Positions 18,328 through 26,777 of a DNA stretch of 64,000 nucleotides are shown here, in pieces (position 1 is the first letter of the stretch; each line of letters starts with the position of its first letter). This stretch comes from CAYPNF01 sp964411985 (GTDB taxonomy: Bacteria; Verrucomicrobiota; Verrucomicrobiia; Limisphaerales; J093). Made by a program: the position numbers and the translations under genes. Under the pieces are notes generated by a model. The model did no database searches and was not told the DNA's origin. It saw only the letters and a list, made by a program, of their open reading frames with translations. The DNA is taken from contig CAYPNF010000014.1 in assembly GCA_964411985.1 (NCBI GenBank), positions 1-64,000 on the forward strand, read 5' to 3'.

Positions 18328-18714
18328 ATGATGCATTCACTTACCCCGAGAGAGGCGCATCCGCGCGGGACGACGAGGACCGCACCGAAGGTGGCGGGTG
18401 CAATGGGCCTCCTGCTGCTTTTCGTCGCTTTGGCGGGGCTTTGGGTACAGCGCGTCAGCCCTCCAGCGATCGATCAAGCCCGTGTGGAATTGCGAAGGAA
18501 GAACCTGGCGGAGTTGGAGGCTCTCGAACAGACCGATGCGCAAACGTATGCCTGGCTGGATACAAATCGAGGAACCGTGAGGCTTCCAGCCGCACGCGCC
18601 ATGGAGTTGAGCCTGGAACTGAACCGTGACGCAGCCGCCGGTCGATCCAATTTGCTGTTCAGATTGGAGAGGGCAACAGCCCGGCTCCCGGAGCCAGTCA
18701 ATATCTATGAGTAG
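18328..18714 (+). CDS. Small single-span membrane protein of the Alternative Complex III operon
   Basis: A 128-residue protein with one membrane segment (about 25-44, GAMGLLLLFVALAGLW) and a mainly helical, charged C-terminal part (RVELRRKNLAELEALEQTDAQ ...). No heme, iron-sulfur or metal motif is present. It starts five bases after actE and ends 30 bases before the CcoN-like gene, so it is part of the operon. It occupies the place where actF is found in some species but is far too small to be the NrfD-like ActF. I do not recognise the family. Confidence 0.75.
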   Translation: MMHSLTPREAHPRGTTRTAPKVAGAMGLLLLFVALAGLWVQRVSPPAIDQARVELRRKNLAELEALEQTDAQTYAWLDTNRGTVRLPAARAMELSLELNRDAAAGRSNLLFRLERATARLPEPVNIYE

Positions 18715-18744
18715 GAACCTCTTGCGTCGATTCAGCCCAAACCG

Positions 18745-20220
18745 ATGAGTCATGCGAACCCAATCCAGTCCGTCGGCCCGAATCAACTCGGCCGGTCCTT
18801 GGCTTCCCCGCAAGAACTGGATGCTTCTTGCCGTTGGGTATGCATTTTCCAGTCCGTCCTTGCGGGTGGTTGGCTGGTGTTGGGATTGATTCTTTTCACG
18901 CTCAGCTATGCCAAGATGAACGCACCTGGCCTGCTGGCGCAGTTCGATTGGATGGCTTATGGTCGGCTCTATCCGGGAGCGTGGAGCGCGATTCTGTACG
19001 GGTTCGCTGTGCCTGCCGGTCTGACGGTGGGCTTATGGATGACTACGCGAATGTGCCAGACGCCTCTCTTCGGAGGGAGCACGGCGCTGCTCGGCAGCAT
19101 CGTGTGGCAGACCGGACTTCTGTATGGCATGTCCCGGCTCCTGAGCGGGCACAACACCGGGTCCATGGGATTGGAAATGCCGGTCGAAGCCATGCTCGTT
19201 CTTCTCGTGGGTTTCGGGGTGCAAGCATCATGCCTGCTGGTGACGTTGTTCCGTTGCGCGAATAGTGAGGTATCTGTGCCGCAGTGGTTCGTGCTCGGCT
19301 CGGTTTTCGCTTTTGCCTGGGCCGGTTCTGCAGCCATCTGGCTCGGGGGTATCCACCCGCTTCGGGGAGTTCTGTCGGTCTCAGTGGCGGTCTGGTTCCG
19401 GTCGGTCTTCTTCGGGGGATGGGTGCAAGGTATCGCTCTCGGTTGCCTGTTCTACCTTTTACCGAAGAGTAGCGGGGTCCCCATACCGGGACGGAGTCTG
19501 GCAATGCTCAGTTTCTGGTCGCTCCTGGTTTTGAACGGTTTCACGGGGCTTATTGAGTACGTGAATGGTCCTTTTCCAGCGTGGATGACAACCCTCAGCA
19601 TGGCGGTGGGGGTTCTTCAGTGGGTGATTCCGGTTTCCGTGGCACTTAATCTGTGGCCGATGTGGAAGGCGGTACCGCTGTCGTTGCGTGATCACCCGCT
19701 GCATCGGCAATGGCTCTTGGGAGGCATCGCGCTGTTGTTTGGCGCCGCGTTGCTCTTCCTGACTGCGATTCCTCCGGTGGCGAGGAGCGTGCAATTCACC
19801 CTGGTCCGAACGGCCGTCGAGGCTCTCTTGCTTTTCGGTGCCTTTGGGCAGTTGGTGTTGTCCTGCCTCTCTTTCGCCTTGCCACGAGTCCTGCAGGTAC
19901 CGCCAGTGTCGGAGTTGTGGCAAAAGGTGTGGGGATGGACATGGGTGACGGGTTGCTGGGTTCTTTTCCTGTCCTTGGCGAGTGGTGGTGGTGTTCAAGC
20001 CGTGCTCTGGCCGGACACAGCCGTGCCCGCGTTTGCGGTAGCGAAGCAGCTAACGGTGTGTTTACCGGGGGCCACCCTGGGATTCCTGATTCTGACCTTG
20101 GGTGCATTCGCCTGGTTGGCGGGGGTCCTGGGTTTGGTGCTCCAGTGGTTTCGCGGTTTCTGGGCGGAGTTCTTTCAAGCCTGGTGCGTTCCGAGCAAGG
20201 GGGCGGAGAATAGCCCATGA
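18745..20220 (+). CDS. CcoN-like heme-copper oxidase subunit I without metal-ligand histidines
   Basis: 491 residues with about 12 hydrophobic segments that follow CcoN of cbb3 oxidases: FDWMAYGRLYPGAWSAILYGF (normally GRLRPLHTNAVIF), EVSVPQWFVLGS, then WFRSVFFGGWVQG...LFYLLPK (normally WYGHNAVGF), LNGFTGLIEY (normally GPHHLHY) and the FGAFGQLVL...LPRVLQ helix (normally H-V-H-x-GALGW). The whole protein holds only five histidines, none at the six ligand positions. It therefore should not bind the low-spin heme, heme b3 or CuB and cannot reduce oxygen. It may anchor the adjacent cytochromes to Alternative Complex III. That role is inferred. Confidence 0.8.
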   Translation: MSHANPIQSVGPNQLGRSLASPQELDASCRWVCIFQSVLAGGWLVLGLILFTLSYAKMNAPGLLAQFDWMAYGRLYPGAWSAILYGFAVPAGLTVGLWMTTRMCQTPLFGGSTALLGSIVWQTGLLYGMSRLLSGHNTGSMGLEMPVEAMLVLLVGFGVQASCLLVTLFRCANSEVSVPQWFVLGSVFAFAWAGSAAIWLGGIHPLRGVLSVSVAVWFRSVFFGGWVQGIALGCLFYLLPKSSGVPIPGRSLAMLSFWSLLVLNGFTGLIEYVNGPFPAWMTTLSMAVGVLQWVIPVSVALNLWPMWKAVPLSLRDHPLHRQWLLGGIALLFGAALLFLTAIPPVARSVQFTLVRTAVEALLLFGAFGQLVLSCLSFALPRVLQVPPVSELWQKVWGWTWVTGCWVLFLSLASGGGVQAVLWPDTAVPAFAVAKQLTVCLPGATLGFLILTLGAFAWLAGVLGLVLQWFRGFWAEFFQAWCVPSKGAENSP

Positions 20221-20924
20221 ACCGCCGGGCTCTCATCTTTCTCGGGTTGGTGGCAAGCGTCGCTGCTTCGTGGCTGGCGATGGTGCTGGTGCCGCATTTA
20301 CAGTTGGGTGCTCTGGGCATGGTCAACCTGGAAGAGACGGGCCAGAACTACCCGCTGGCGTTGCAGGGTGAGGCACAAATGGGGCGAGAAGTCTATCAGG
20401 CCAACGGTTGCGTCTACTGCCATACGCAAGTGGTGCGCGGTGGTGGAGTTGCTGTCGATCTTTCCCGCTCGTGGGGAGAACGCCGTACGGTTGCCCGTGA
20501 TTACATTCGCGAGCAACCCGCCATGCTGGGGACCCTGCGTGTGGGCCCGGATCTGGCCAACATCGGGGCGCGCACAACAAACTCCCTGAGACTCCTTCTG
20601 CGGCTCTACAACCCACGGATCCTCATCCCGGAGTCCACCATGCCTCGCCATGCCTTTCTTTTCCAAGAGCGGTTGGTTCAGCCAGGGGAAGGACCTTCTC
20701 CTCAAGCTCTTCCTTTGGACGGCGAGTTTGCTCCACCGGCGGCGTATGAGGTGGTTCCCAAACCGGAGGCGATGCGCCTTGTGAAATACCTGGAGGGCCT
20801 GAGGTCGGATACCTGGTTCTTCGAGGTGTTCCCCGCCAGCCCGGCGGCAACTTCCACGAACGCCTCGCCAACAGTTCCGGCGAATCCGCCTTCGGAGACC
20901 AACCATCCACCGGCCGTTCCATGA
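20217..20924 (+). CDS. CcoO-like monoheme cytochrome c
   Basis: A 235-residue protein with an N-terminal anchor (about 5-28). The CcoO-type core reads GREVYQANGCVYCHTQVVR, then RVGPDLANIGART and LYNPRILIPESTMPRHAFLF, where the methionine of E-S-T-M-P is the usual axial ligand. The tail is rich in Pro, Ser and Thr. It starts inside the stop of the CcoN-like gene (ATGA) and overlaps the next gene in the same way. In cbb3 oxidases CcoO passes electrons to CcoN. Here the partner has no hemes, so electrons must go elsewhere. Confidence 0.85.
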   Translation: MNRRALIFLGLVASVAASWLAMVLVPHLQLGALGMVNLEETGQNYPLALQGEAQMGREVYQANGCVYCHTQVVRGGGVAVDLSRSWGERRTVARDYIREQPAMLGTLRVGPDLANIGARTTNSLRLLLRLYNPRILIPESTMPRHAFLFQERLVQPGEGPSPQALPLDGEFAPPAAYEVVPKPEAMRLVKYLEGLRSDTWFFEVFPASPAATSTNASPTVPANPPSETNHPPAVP

Positions 20925-21589
20925 GTTCGAGACCACCAAGACGCCTCGGGTCCGGCGCAGGTGCCGGGGAGCATTTCGCCTCCTCAGGGCCAGGTCGAGA
21001 GTACCCGGAACCATTGGCCTCACGGAGCGGTCGGATTCCAGCGTGGCTGTGGGCCTTGCTGGCTTTGACGTTTTCCTGGGGGATGCTCTACTTGGTGAAG
21101 AATGGAGGTGACTTCAACCCCCTCGTCTATAACCAAGGCGACCATCTGTCTGACCTGAAAGCCAGGGTTCCGAAGTCCGAGGCCGGCGAGACTCGGGTGC
21201 GAGGTCGGCGGGTGTACAACATCTACTGCGCAGCGTGTCATCAGGCTCATGGGAAAGGCATTCCGGGCCAGTTTCCCCCGTTGGTGGACTCGGAATGGGT
21301 CATCGGTGGCGGTCCAGATCGTCTCATTCGAATCGTCCTCAACGGCATGCAGGGACCGATCTCTGTCCGAGGAGTGGAATACAATAATGTGATGCTCCCG
21401 TGGCGGGACCAACTGACGGATGAAGATATCGCCGCAGTTCTGACCTTTGTCCGGGGCAACAAAGAATGGTCACACCAGGCGTCGCTCGTCACACCAGCCC
21501 AGGTGAAAGCCATTCGAGACGCTACGGCATCCAGAGGGGCCATGGCTTGGACTGCTCCCGAATTACTCTCGATTTCCAGCTCAGACTAA
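20921..21589 (+). CDS. Membrane-anchored monoheme cytochrome c, last gene of the respiratory operon
   Basis: A 222-residue protein with a Gly/Ser/Pro-rich cytoplasmic start, one membrane segment (about 40-60, AWLWALLALTFSWGMLYLV) and a class I cytochrome c domain. The motif is YNIYCAACHQAHGKGIPGQFPPL, and the axial methionine candidate is in NNVMLPWRDQLTDEDIAAVLTFVR. It resembles one cytochrome c domain of CcoP or a soluble-type caa3 cytochrome. Four-base overlap with the CcoO-like gene. It ends 66 bases before the convergent kinase gene. Confidence 0.85.
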   Translation: MSSRPPRRLGSGAGAGEHFASSGPGREYPEPLASRSGRIPAWLWALLALTFSWGMLYLVKNGGDFNPLVYNQGDHLSDLKARVPKSEAGETRVRGRRVYNIYCAACHQAHGKGIPGQFPPLVDSEWVIGGGPDRLIRIVLNGMQGPISVRGVEYNNVMLPWRDQLTDEDIAAVLTFVRGNKEWSHQASLVTPAQVKAIRDATASRGAMAWTAPELLSISSSD

Positions 21590-21654
21590 GAGGGTTTTGT
21601 GCCAGGTTGGTCAGTCGATTGTGTCGTGCCTTGCGGGTGGGGTTTCTGGTCTCA

Positions 21655-24603
21655 TTAGACCCCTTGCCCTGCCTCTTGCTGGTGAACTTCAAGATGCGCT
21701 TTTCGGTCGGTCAAGCTTCGGTCGCTGGGATCCAGGGCTATGAGACACTTGATGTGGAAGAGAGCCGAAAACCAGTTCTGGTCAGCCTCTGCTTTGTCAA
21801 GCTCCTCACGATGCCATTGTCGTGTTTGAGCGCGGCAAGCAGGGAAGAGAGATTGACGTGCGCCTTCAAGTTGGTGCCACTCAGAAATCAACTGGGGTGG
21901 GGTGCTTTCCATTCCTCCTCCCCAAACCTGAGCCAGAACTAACGCCACAGCTCGGAGTTCCGAGTTGCTGACGCTTTCTTGCGAATCCAGCCTCAATTGG
22001 TTTGTTGAATCGTCTCCGTGACGGAATTCGAGGCAGGAACCGTTGGGGGAAAACGAGGGTGTACCGGCAGGGCATTGACTCCGCAGTGGTGGAAGGAGAG
22101 AAAACCCTGATTCAGAGTCCCAGAGTTTCACGGTTCCACCCGTGGAGACTACGAGCAGTCGATGGCCATCGTCGCTGAATTGCATGTGGGCTACGGCCGA
22201 GTCTTGGAGCCATTGAAGATGGCAACCCTGTTCCTTCTGCGTATTCCAGAGGGTCACAATATGGCCTTCGTCTGCAACTGCGATGCGCCTTCCATCGCAA
22301 CTCACCGTGATCGCGGTCGTGGTCCCACTCTGGGTGATCGATCTAACCGCGGGGATTCCCGATGCTACGGACAGGGATTCCACCACCGAAAACCGTCCGC
22401 ATGGCGAGGAAGCGCTGACTGCGATGTGCCTGCTATTCGGGCTGAAGGCAGCTGCCAGGATGTTCCCAGAAGCGATGTGATCCCACTCTGCACCCTCTCT
22501 TTTGTTTCGGACCTTGAGGGATGACCCTCGCGTGGTCACCCGGTATTCCCCGTTTGGCGAGTCCAACTCTCGAAAGGACGAAGGGCTTTGGGGTTGGCGA
22601 GGTGCATAATGCAATGCCTGCTGGTTGAACCATGAGGCTCTTCTTGTTGGAGATGCTTTCCTGCGGCAGCTTCCGAGGGAGGTCAGGTCCCAAACACAGA
22701 CGAAGCCATTCTTCCCAGCGATGGCGATCCGATCCCCTGTCCTCGAGAACGCTCCCCCCAGTAGGGGGCCTTCCAGCGGAAAGACGGCAACTGGTTGCAG
22801 TTGGGACTGCTGGCCGAGTTCCCATAGTCGAGCCTCATGAGTGCTTCCCCCTGTCAGGAGGTACCGACCGTCACAGTTGAATTCTGCAAATGAAATAGGA
22901 TCCGCTAGCTGGAGGGAGGTTGAGAGTTCTGTTCCGGTATTGATGTCCCACAACCTCACCGAGCGGTCACTACACGCTGTCACCATCGTTCTCTGGTCCG
23001 GGCTCAAAGCGGCACAGGCAACTGGCGATGGGTGTGGAAAAGGGCCGACCATGGGGGCAATGCTGTCGGAGGAAACGAGGGACACGCCTTGGTCTGAGCC
23101 GGCCGCGATCCATCTCGCCCCGTCCGTGGAAAGCCCGAGGATGCGGGTGCTGGGAGCTTTTTGAGCGAGGGAGGCCCAGCCGGCAGCTGTCAGTTCCAGC
23201 TTGTGGCAAGTTCTCGCATCCCAGCACTCGGGAAACCCGAACTCACTCCAGGTCAGAAGGGTCTTGCTTTCAGGGCTGAGCCAGCAGCGGGTTGGGGGAG
23301 TGGAAACATGCAGGCGCAACGCTTTGGATCCGATCTTCAATTCTACCAGCGGCCGTGAGTTCTCCTCGATGCTGCCTACGGTCGCCAGGTCCTGCCCAAC
23401 AAAGCCAACCCCGACCGTTTGGCTGGCCACGTGATAAAGGTCCACTGGCTTGGGGTTCGTTTCCAGGAAGGTGATTAGGGCGAGCCGATCGTTCAGTTTT
23501 AGGGAGGCGTTCTCTCGTTCTGTCCCTAGGGCCTCGGCATGTTGGCGAAGGCACAAGGGAACAGATCCCTGCTGATCTACTCGCCCTCGTGGTTTCATGC
23601 TGGCGGACGGATTGTCCAAGCCTGTGAACCAGTGGAACGCCAAAAGGGAAAGGCTGGTGACGGCACCAACGACCAGGAAAAGTGCCCAGCGCCTCCGAGG
23701 GTGGCCTGATTCCAACCGCCCCTGGGAGAGAGTCCTTGAGACCTCCAGCAAGGCAGCCTGGAATTCGCTGGCGGAAGGGTACCGGTCGGCTGGATCTTCG
23801 GCGCACGCTTTGAGAATGACTTGGTTGAGTGCGCGGAGTGCCGTCGGAGGCGTTTCTCTGAGGCATCGTGGGGAAAAGACTGGGAATTCGCTGCAACTCT
23901 TGCCGGTGAAGCACTCGTACAGAACTCGGCCCAGACTGAAGACGTCCCCTTGCGGGGTTCCCTGTCCTTCGGGGGGAATGTAGCCGAAGCTCCCCAGGAA
24001 TTGACCCTGCGGTGTAATTTGTGCCACAAGTCCGACGTCCGCCAACTTGGCCTTGCCGCCGACAAAGATCAAGTTGGCCGGTTTAATGTCCCGGTGCACT
24101 TTTCCCGCGCGGTGCAACGTTTCGAGAGCCCCGGCAATCCGGATCCCAGTTTCTACGCACTCGCTTGCCGAGAGCGCCTCCTTAAGGTCGAGAACCGTGG
24201 CGAGCGTGCGCGGGCAGTATTGTTGCGGATCGAACGACGAGTCGGCTGACTCCAGGTCGTCCCCAATCTCCATGATGTAGTAAAGGGTTTCTCTATCTTT
24301 CCCCACGTGTAAGATCTGCACGAACCCTTCGTGGTTTCTGGAAAGGGGCTCGATCGCGGCCAGCCCCTGGAACTCAATGCGGGCGCGGTCGGTTGAATCG
24401 GTGGGTTGAATGGGGACAACTTTGACCGCACGGAAGACGCCGGTGAGGCTTCTGGCGAGCCAGACTTCCCCAAAGCTGCCAGCATCAATCCGCCGGAGGA
24501 CCCGATGGTCCGGAACAACCGGAGCACCCTGCTCTTGAACTGGATCGAGGACCTCTTTGCTACCGAGACTGTAAACCGCATTCACACGAAACACCCTGGC
24601 CAT
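21655..24603 (-). CDS. Ser/Thr protein kinase with membrane anchor and WD40-like sensor
   Basis: 982 residues. The N-terminal kinase (about 34-290) has the glycine loop DAGSFGEVW, the lysine in RAVKVV, the catalytic HRDIKPAN (D171) and ADVGL in place of DFG, a frequent variant in bacterial Hanks kinases. One membrane segment follows (about 305-325). The remaining 650 residues are WD40-like repeats, with recurring L-W-D/V-W-D endings such as DRSVRLWDINTG, HEARLWEL, GFVCVWDL and GTVKLWDSESG, then a helical tail. The ATG at 24603 is chosen over a TTG at 24660. It lies about 100 bases downstream of the ECF sigma factor on the same strand and is probably cotranscribed. Confidence 0.88.
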   Translation of the reverse strand: MARVFRVNAVYSLGSKEVLDPVQEQGAPVVPDHRVLRRIDAGSFGEVWLARSLTGVFRAVKVVPIQPTDSTDRARIEFQGLAAIEPLSRNHEGFVQILHVGKDRETLYYIMEIGDDLESADSSFDPQQYCPRTLATVLDLKEALSASECVETGIRIAGALETLHRAGKVHRDIKPANLIFVGGKAKLADVGLVAQITPQGQFLGSFGYIPPEGQGTPQGDVFSLGRVLYECFTGKSCSEFPVFSPRCLRETPPTALRALNQVILKACAEDPADRYPSASEFQAALLEVSRTLSQGRLESGHPRRRWALFLVVGAVTSLSLLAFHWFTGLDNPSASMKPRGRVDQQGSVPLCLRQHAEALGTERENASLKLNDRLALITFLETNPKPVDLYHVASQTVGVGFVGQDLATVGSIEENSRPLVELKIGSKALRLHVSTPPTRCWLSPESKTLLTWSEFGFPECWDARTCHKLELTAAGWASLAQKAPSTRILGLSTDGARWIAAGSDQGVSLVSSDSIAPMVGPFPHPSPVACAALSPDQRTMVTACSDRSVRLWDINTGTELSTSLQLADPISFAEFNCDGRYLLTGGSTHEARLWELGQQSQLQPVAVFPLEGPLLGGAFSRTGDRIAIAGKNGFVCVWDLTSLGSCRRKASPTRRASWFNQQALHYAPRQPQSPSSFRELDSPNGEYRVTTRGSSLKVRNKREGAEWDHIASGNILAAAFSPNSRHIAVSASSPCGRFSVVESLSVASGIPAVRSITQSGTTTAITVSCDGRRIAVADEGHIVTLWNTQKEQGCHLQWLQDSAVAHMQFSDDGHRLLVVSTGGTVKLWDSESGFSLLPPLRSQCPAGTPSFSPNGSCLEFRHGDDSTNQLRLDSQESVSNSELRAVALVLAQVWGGGMESTPPQLISEWHQLEGARQSLFPACRAQTRQWHREELDKAEADQNWFSALFHIKCLIALDPSDRSLTDRKAHLEVHQQEAGQGV

Positions 24604-24704
24604 CACCCTGACGGCCGCCCTTCCGTGGAAGAAGTTGGCGATTGTTTGAGAAGGAAACAAGCATAATCAACACTGTTTCCCTAACATCCTGCTTTTCCTG
24701 CTAC

Positions 24705-25343
24705 TTATTCCATTCCGAGTTGCTTCTGAAGCTTCTTCACCTCGTCTGCGATAGCTCTCTTCACCCGGAGGTTGATGACGTTGACGTTTCCGGTCCGGAT
24801 CCCGAGCAGTTTCGAAACCTTTCTTGCCGAGTAGCCGTGAGAATTCAGAAGGTCAAAAACCTGGTAATGCTCGGGGCGCGCCTTCTCTCTCGCCCGCTTG
24901 GAGGCCACTGTGAGAATCTCCACCCGCAGCCGCTTCTCCCAGGCTTGATCAGGCTCCGGCGTCCGAGGATCCGGCAGGTTTTCCAGGATCTCCTCGTCCA
25001 GAAGTTGACTGCAAGAATTGGCTGCTCTAACCCCCCTGGGGAGACGTTTTCGCAGCTTATCCTGGATCCGCCAGCCCAAGAGTTGACTCAAGAACCCTCT
25101 GAAGAAGCCTTTCTCAGGCTGGTACTGAAAGGAACCCATTTGCGAAAAAAGACTAGCCGCCACATCCTGCGAAATGTCCTTGGCTTCGTCGTCGGTGAGC
25201 CCGGAACATCGCGCCCGATCGAGCATTCCAGGTCCGTACTGGGCAAAGAACTGCTCCCAGCCTTCTGAATCCGCTGGATTCTTAAGTCGCTCCAACAACG
25301 TGGCTCGCGTCGGAGCTGCAAAAACTGCGAACTTTCGTGCCAT
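24705..25343 (-). CDS. ECF-type RNA polymerase sigma factor paired with the kinase
   Basis: A 212-residue protein with a sigma-70 region 2 (about 18-95, WEQFFAQYGPGMLDRARCSGLTDDEAKDISQDV) and region 4 (about 155-205, HYQVFDLLNSHGYSARKVSKLLGIRTGNVNVINLRVKR). The layout is that of the large PVC and planctomycete ECF groups encoded beside Hanks kinases. No anti-sigma factor is seen, so control may be by phosphorylation through the adjacent kinase. The ATG at 25343 faces the divergent MFS gene across 131 bases, which must hold both promoters. Confidence 0.85.
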   Translation of the reverse strand: MARKFAVFAAPTRATLLERLKNPADSEGWEQFFAQYGPGMLDRARCSGLTDDEAKDISQDVAASLFSQMGSFQYQPEKGFFRGFLSQLLGWRIQDKLRKRLPRGVRAANSCSQLLDEEILENLPDPRTPEPDQAWEKRLRVEILTVASKRAREKARPEHYQVFDLLNSHGYSARKVSKLLGIRTGNVNVINLRVKRAIADEVKKLQKQLGME

Positions 25344-25473
25344 GGTCTTTTATTACTAATACGATCCTGACTGGAAAACCTTACAGACTTTCTTTGCAGA
25401 GTTCGATCTTTCCGACAAGTACCAACCGATTTTCGGGCTCGCGGAATCGCGTAGGACAATAGAATCTGGAGTT

Positions 25474-26703
25474 GTGGATCATGGCGATCGAACCAAAACG
25501 ACTTATCGGTTGGAGCTTCGGCGGGCGGTCTCCAACGGCATTCTTGAGGCTGCTGGCAGCACTTTTCTCCTCCTCATTGCGGTCCGCCACTTTCATGCCG
25601 GGGCGTTGGCCAAGTCATTCATCGCCGCAGGGGGCAGCGCGGGACTTCTGCTGACTCCCTTGGTCGTGTCCCAGGTCTCTCGTTTGGGTTGGCCTGCCGC
25701 ACTCGCTGCTAGTCGATTGTATTTCCTTGGGGCTCTTTGTTTGATGGTGATGGCCTTCATGCCTTTTGAATCGGTCTACATCGCTGGCAGTGTGGTTTCC
25801 ATGGCGGCTGCTTCCTCCAGCGTCCCCTTGCTGACTCAGATCTACCAAGAGAACTATCCGGCCCACCAGCGCGGACGCCTCTTTTCCCGCTCGGTCATGG
25901 TTCGCATCGCAAGTGTTTCCCTCTTTAGTGAGCTGGCAGCGAGGGCCCTCGGAGGAGATATCAGCCGGTTTCGTTGGCTCCTCCTGGTTTTTGCCGGTGC
26001 CTTCGGCTTGGGGGCGTACTGGCTCCGGCAGTATCCCTCCCGATCTCTCGACCGTTCCGGAGGAGCCCACCCTTTTCGGGCCATGCGGTATCTAAAGGAG
26101 GACCGCCTTTTTCGCTATACGCTGATCTGTTGGATGCTGATGGGTTTCGCCAACTTGATGATGCTGCCGCTCCGGGTGGAATACCTCGCGAATCCAAAGT
26201 ACGGTTTGCATTTGGATATCCGTTCCGTGGCGCTTCTTACGGGCGTGTTCCCTAACATCGCCAGGTTACTCGTTAGCCCACTTTGGGGACGCCTGTTCGA
26301 TCGCGCGAATTTCTTTGTCCTGCGTGCGGTGCTCAACGTTGGATTCGCGGCGGGCATTCTCACTTTCTTCCTCAACGATTCTTGGCCAATGCTAGTAATT
26401 GGGGCGATCATCTTCGGGATCTCCAATGCCGGGGGGGATGTTGCCTGGGGGTTGTGGGTCACCAAGTTCGCCCCAAGTGACCGGGTTGCCGACTATATGT
26501 CGGTGCATACCTTCCTGACGGGATGTCGTGGCGTCATCGCTCCAGTAGTCGCATTTCAACTAGTTGGGGTGCAATCGATTGGATGGATGAGTGGTTTTTG
26601 CGCCACGCTCATCCTCGCATCCAGCCTGATGTTGCTGGTGGAGTTGAAGGACCCGCGCGCCTCTGGTCGTGCGGAGCCCCTGTCTGAGGAGGTGGGGGAG
26701 TAG
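25474..26703 (+). CDS. MFS transporter
   Basis: About 409 residues with roughly eleven or twelve hydrophobic segments. The stretch QIYQENYPAHQRGRLFSR is the A-like loop between helices 2 and 3, and a large cytoplasmic loop (residues 190-215) separates the halves. The substrate cannot be read from the sequence. The start is uncertain: the GTG at 25474 gives the longest frame, but GGAG (25468-25471) is only two bases from it. The gene is divergent from the sigma factor. Confidence 0.75.
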   Translation: MDHGDRTKTTYRLELRRAVSNGILEAAGSTFLLLIAVRHFHAGALAKSFIAAGGSAGLLLTPLVVSQVSRLGWPAALAASRLYFLGALCLMVMAFMPFESVYIAGSVVSMAAASSSVPLLTQIYQENYPAHQRGRLFSRSVMVRIASVSLFSELAARALGGDISRFRWLLLVFAGAFGLGAYWLRQYPSRSLDRSGGAHPFRAMRYLKEDRLFRYTLICWMLMGFANLMMLPLRVEYLANPKYGLHLDIRSVALLTGVFPNIARLLVSPLWGRLFDRANFFVLRAVLNVGFAAGILTFFLNDSWPMLVIGAIIFGISNAGGDVAWGLWVTKFAPSDRVADYMSVHTFLTGCRGVIAPVVAFQLVGVQSIGWMSGFCATLILASSLMLLVELKDPRASGRAEPLSEEVGE

Positions 26704-26777
26704 GAGGGGGAGGCCCACGAAGTCAGCTTGCACAGCTTTTGCTTGGCCACGGAAACTCTTTCAAGTAAACATGGAGC

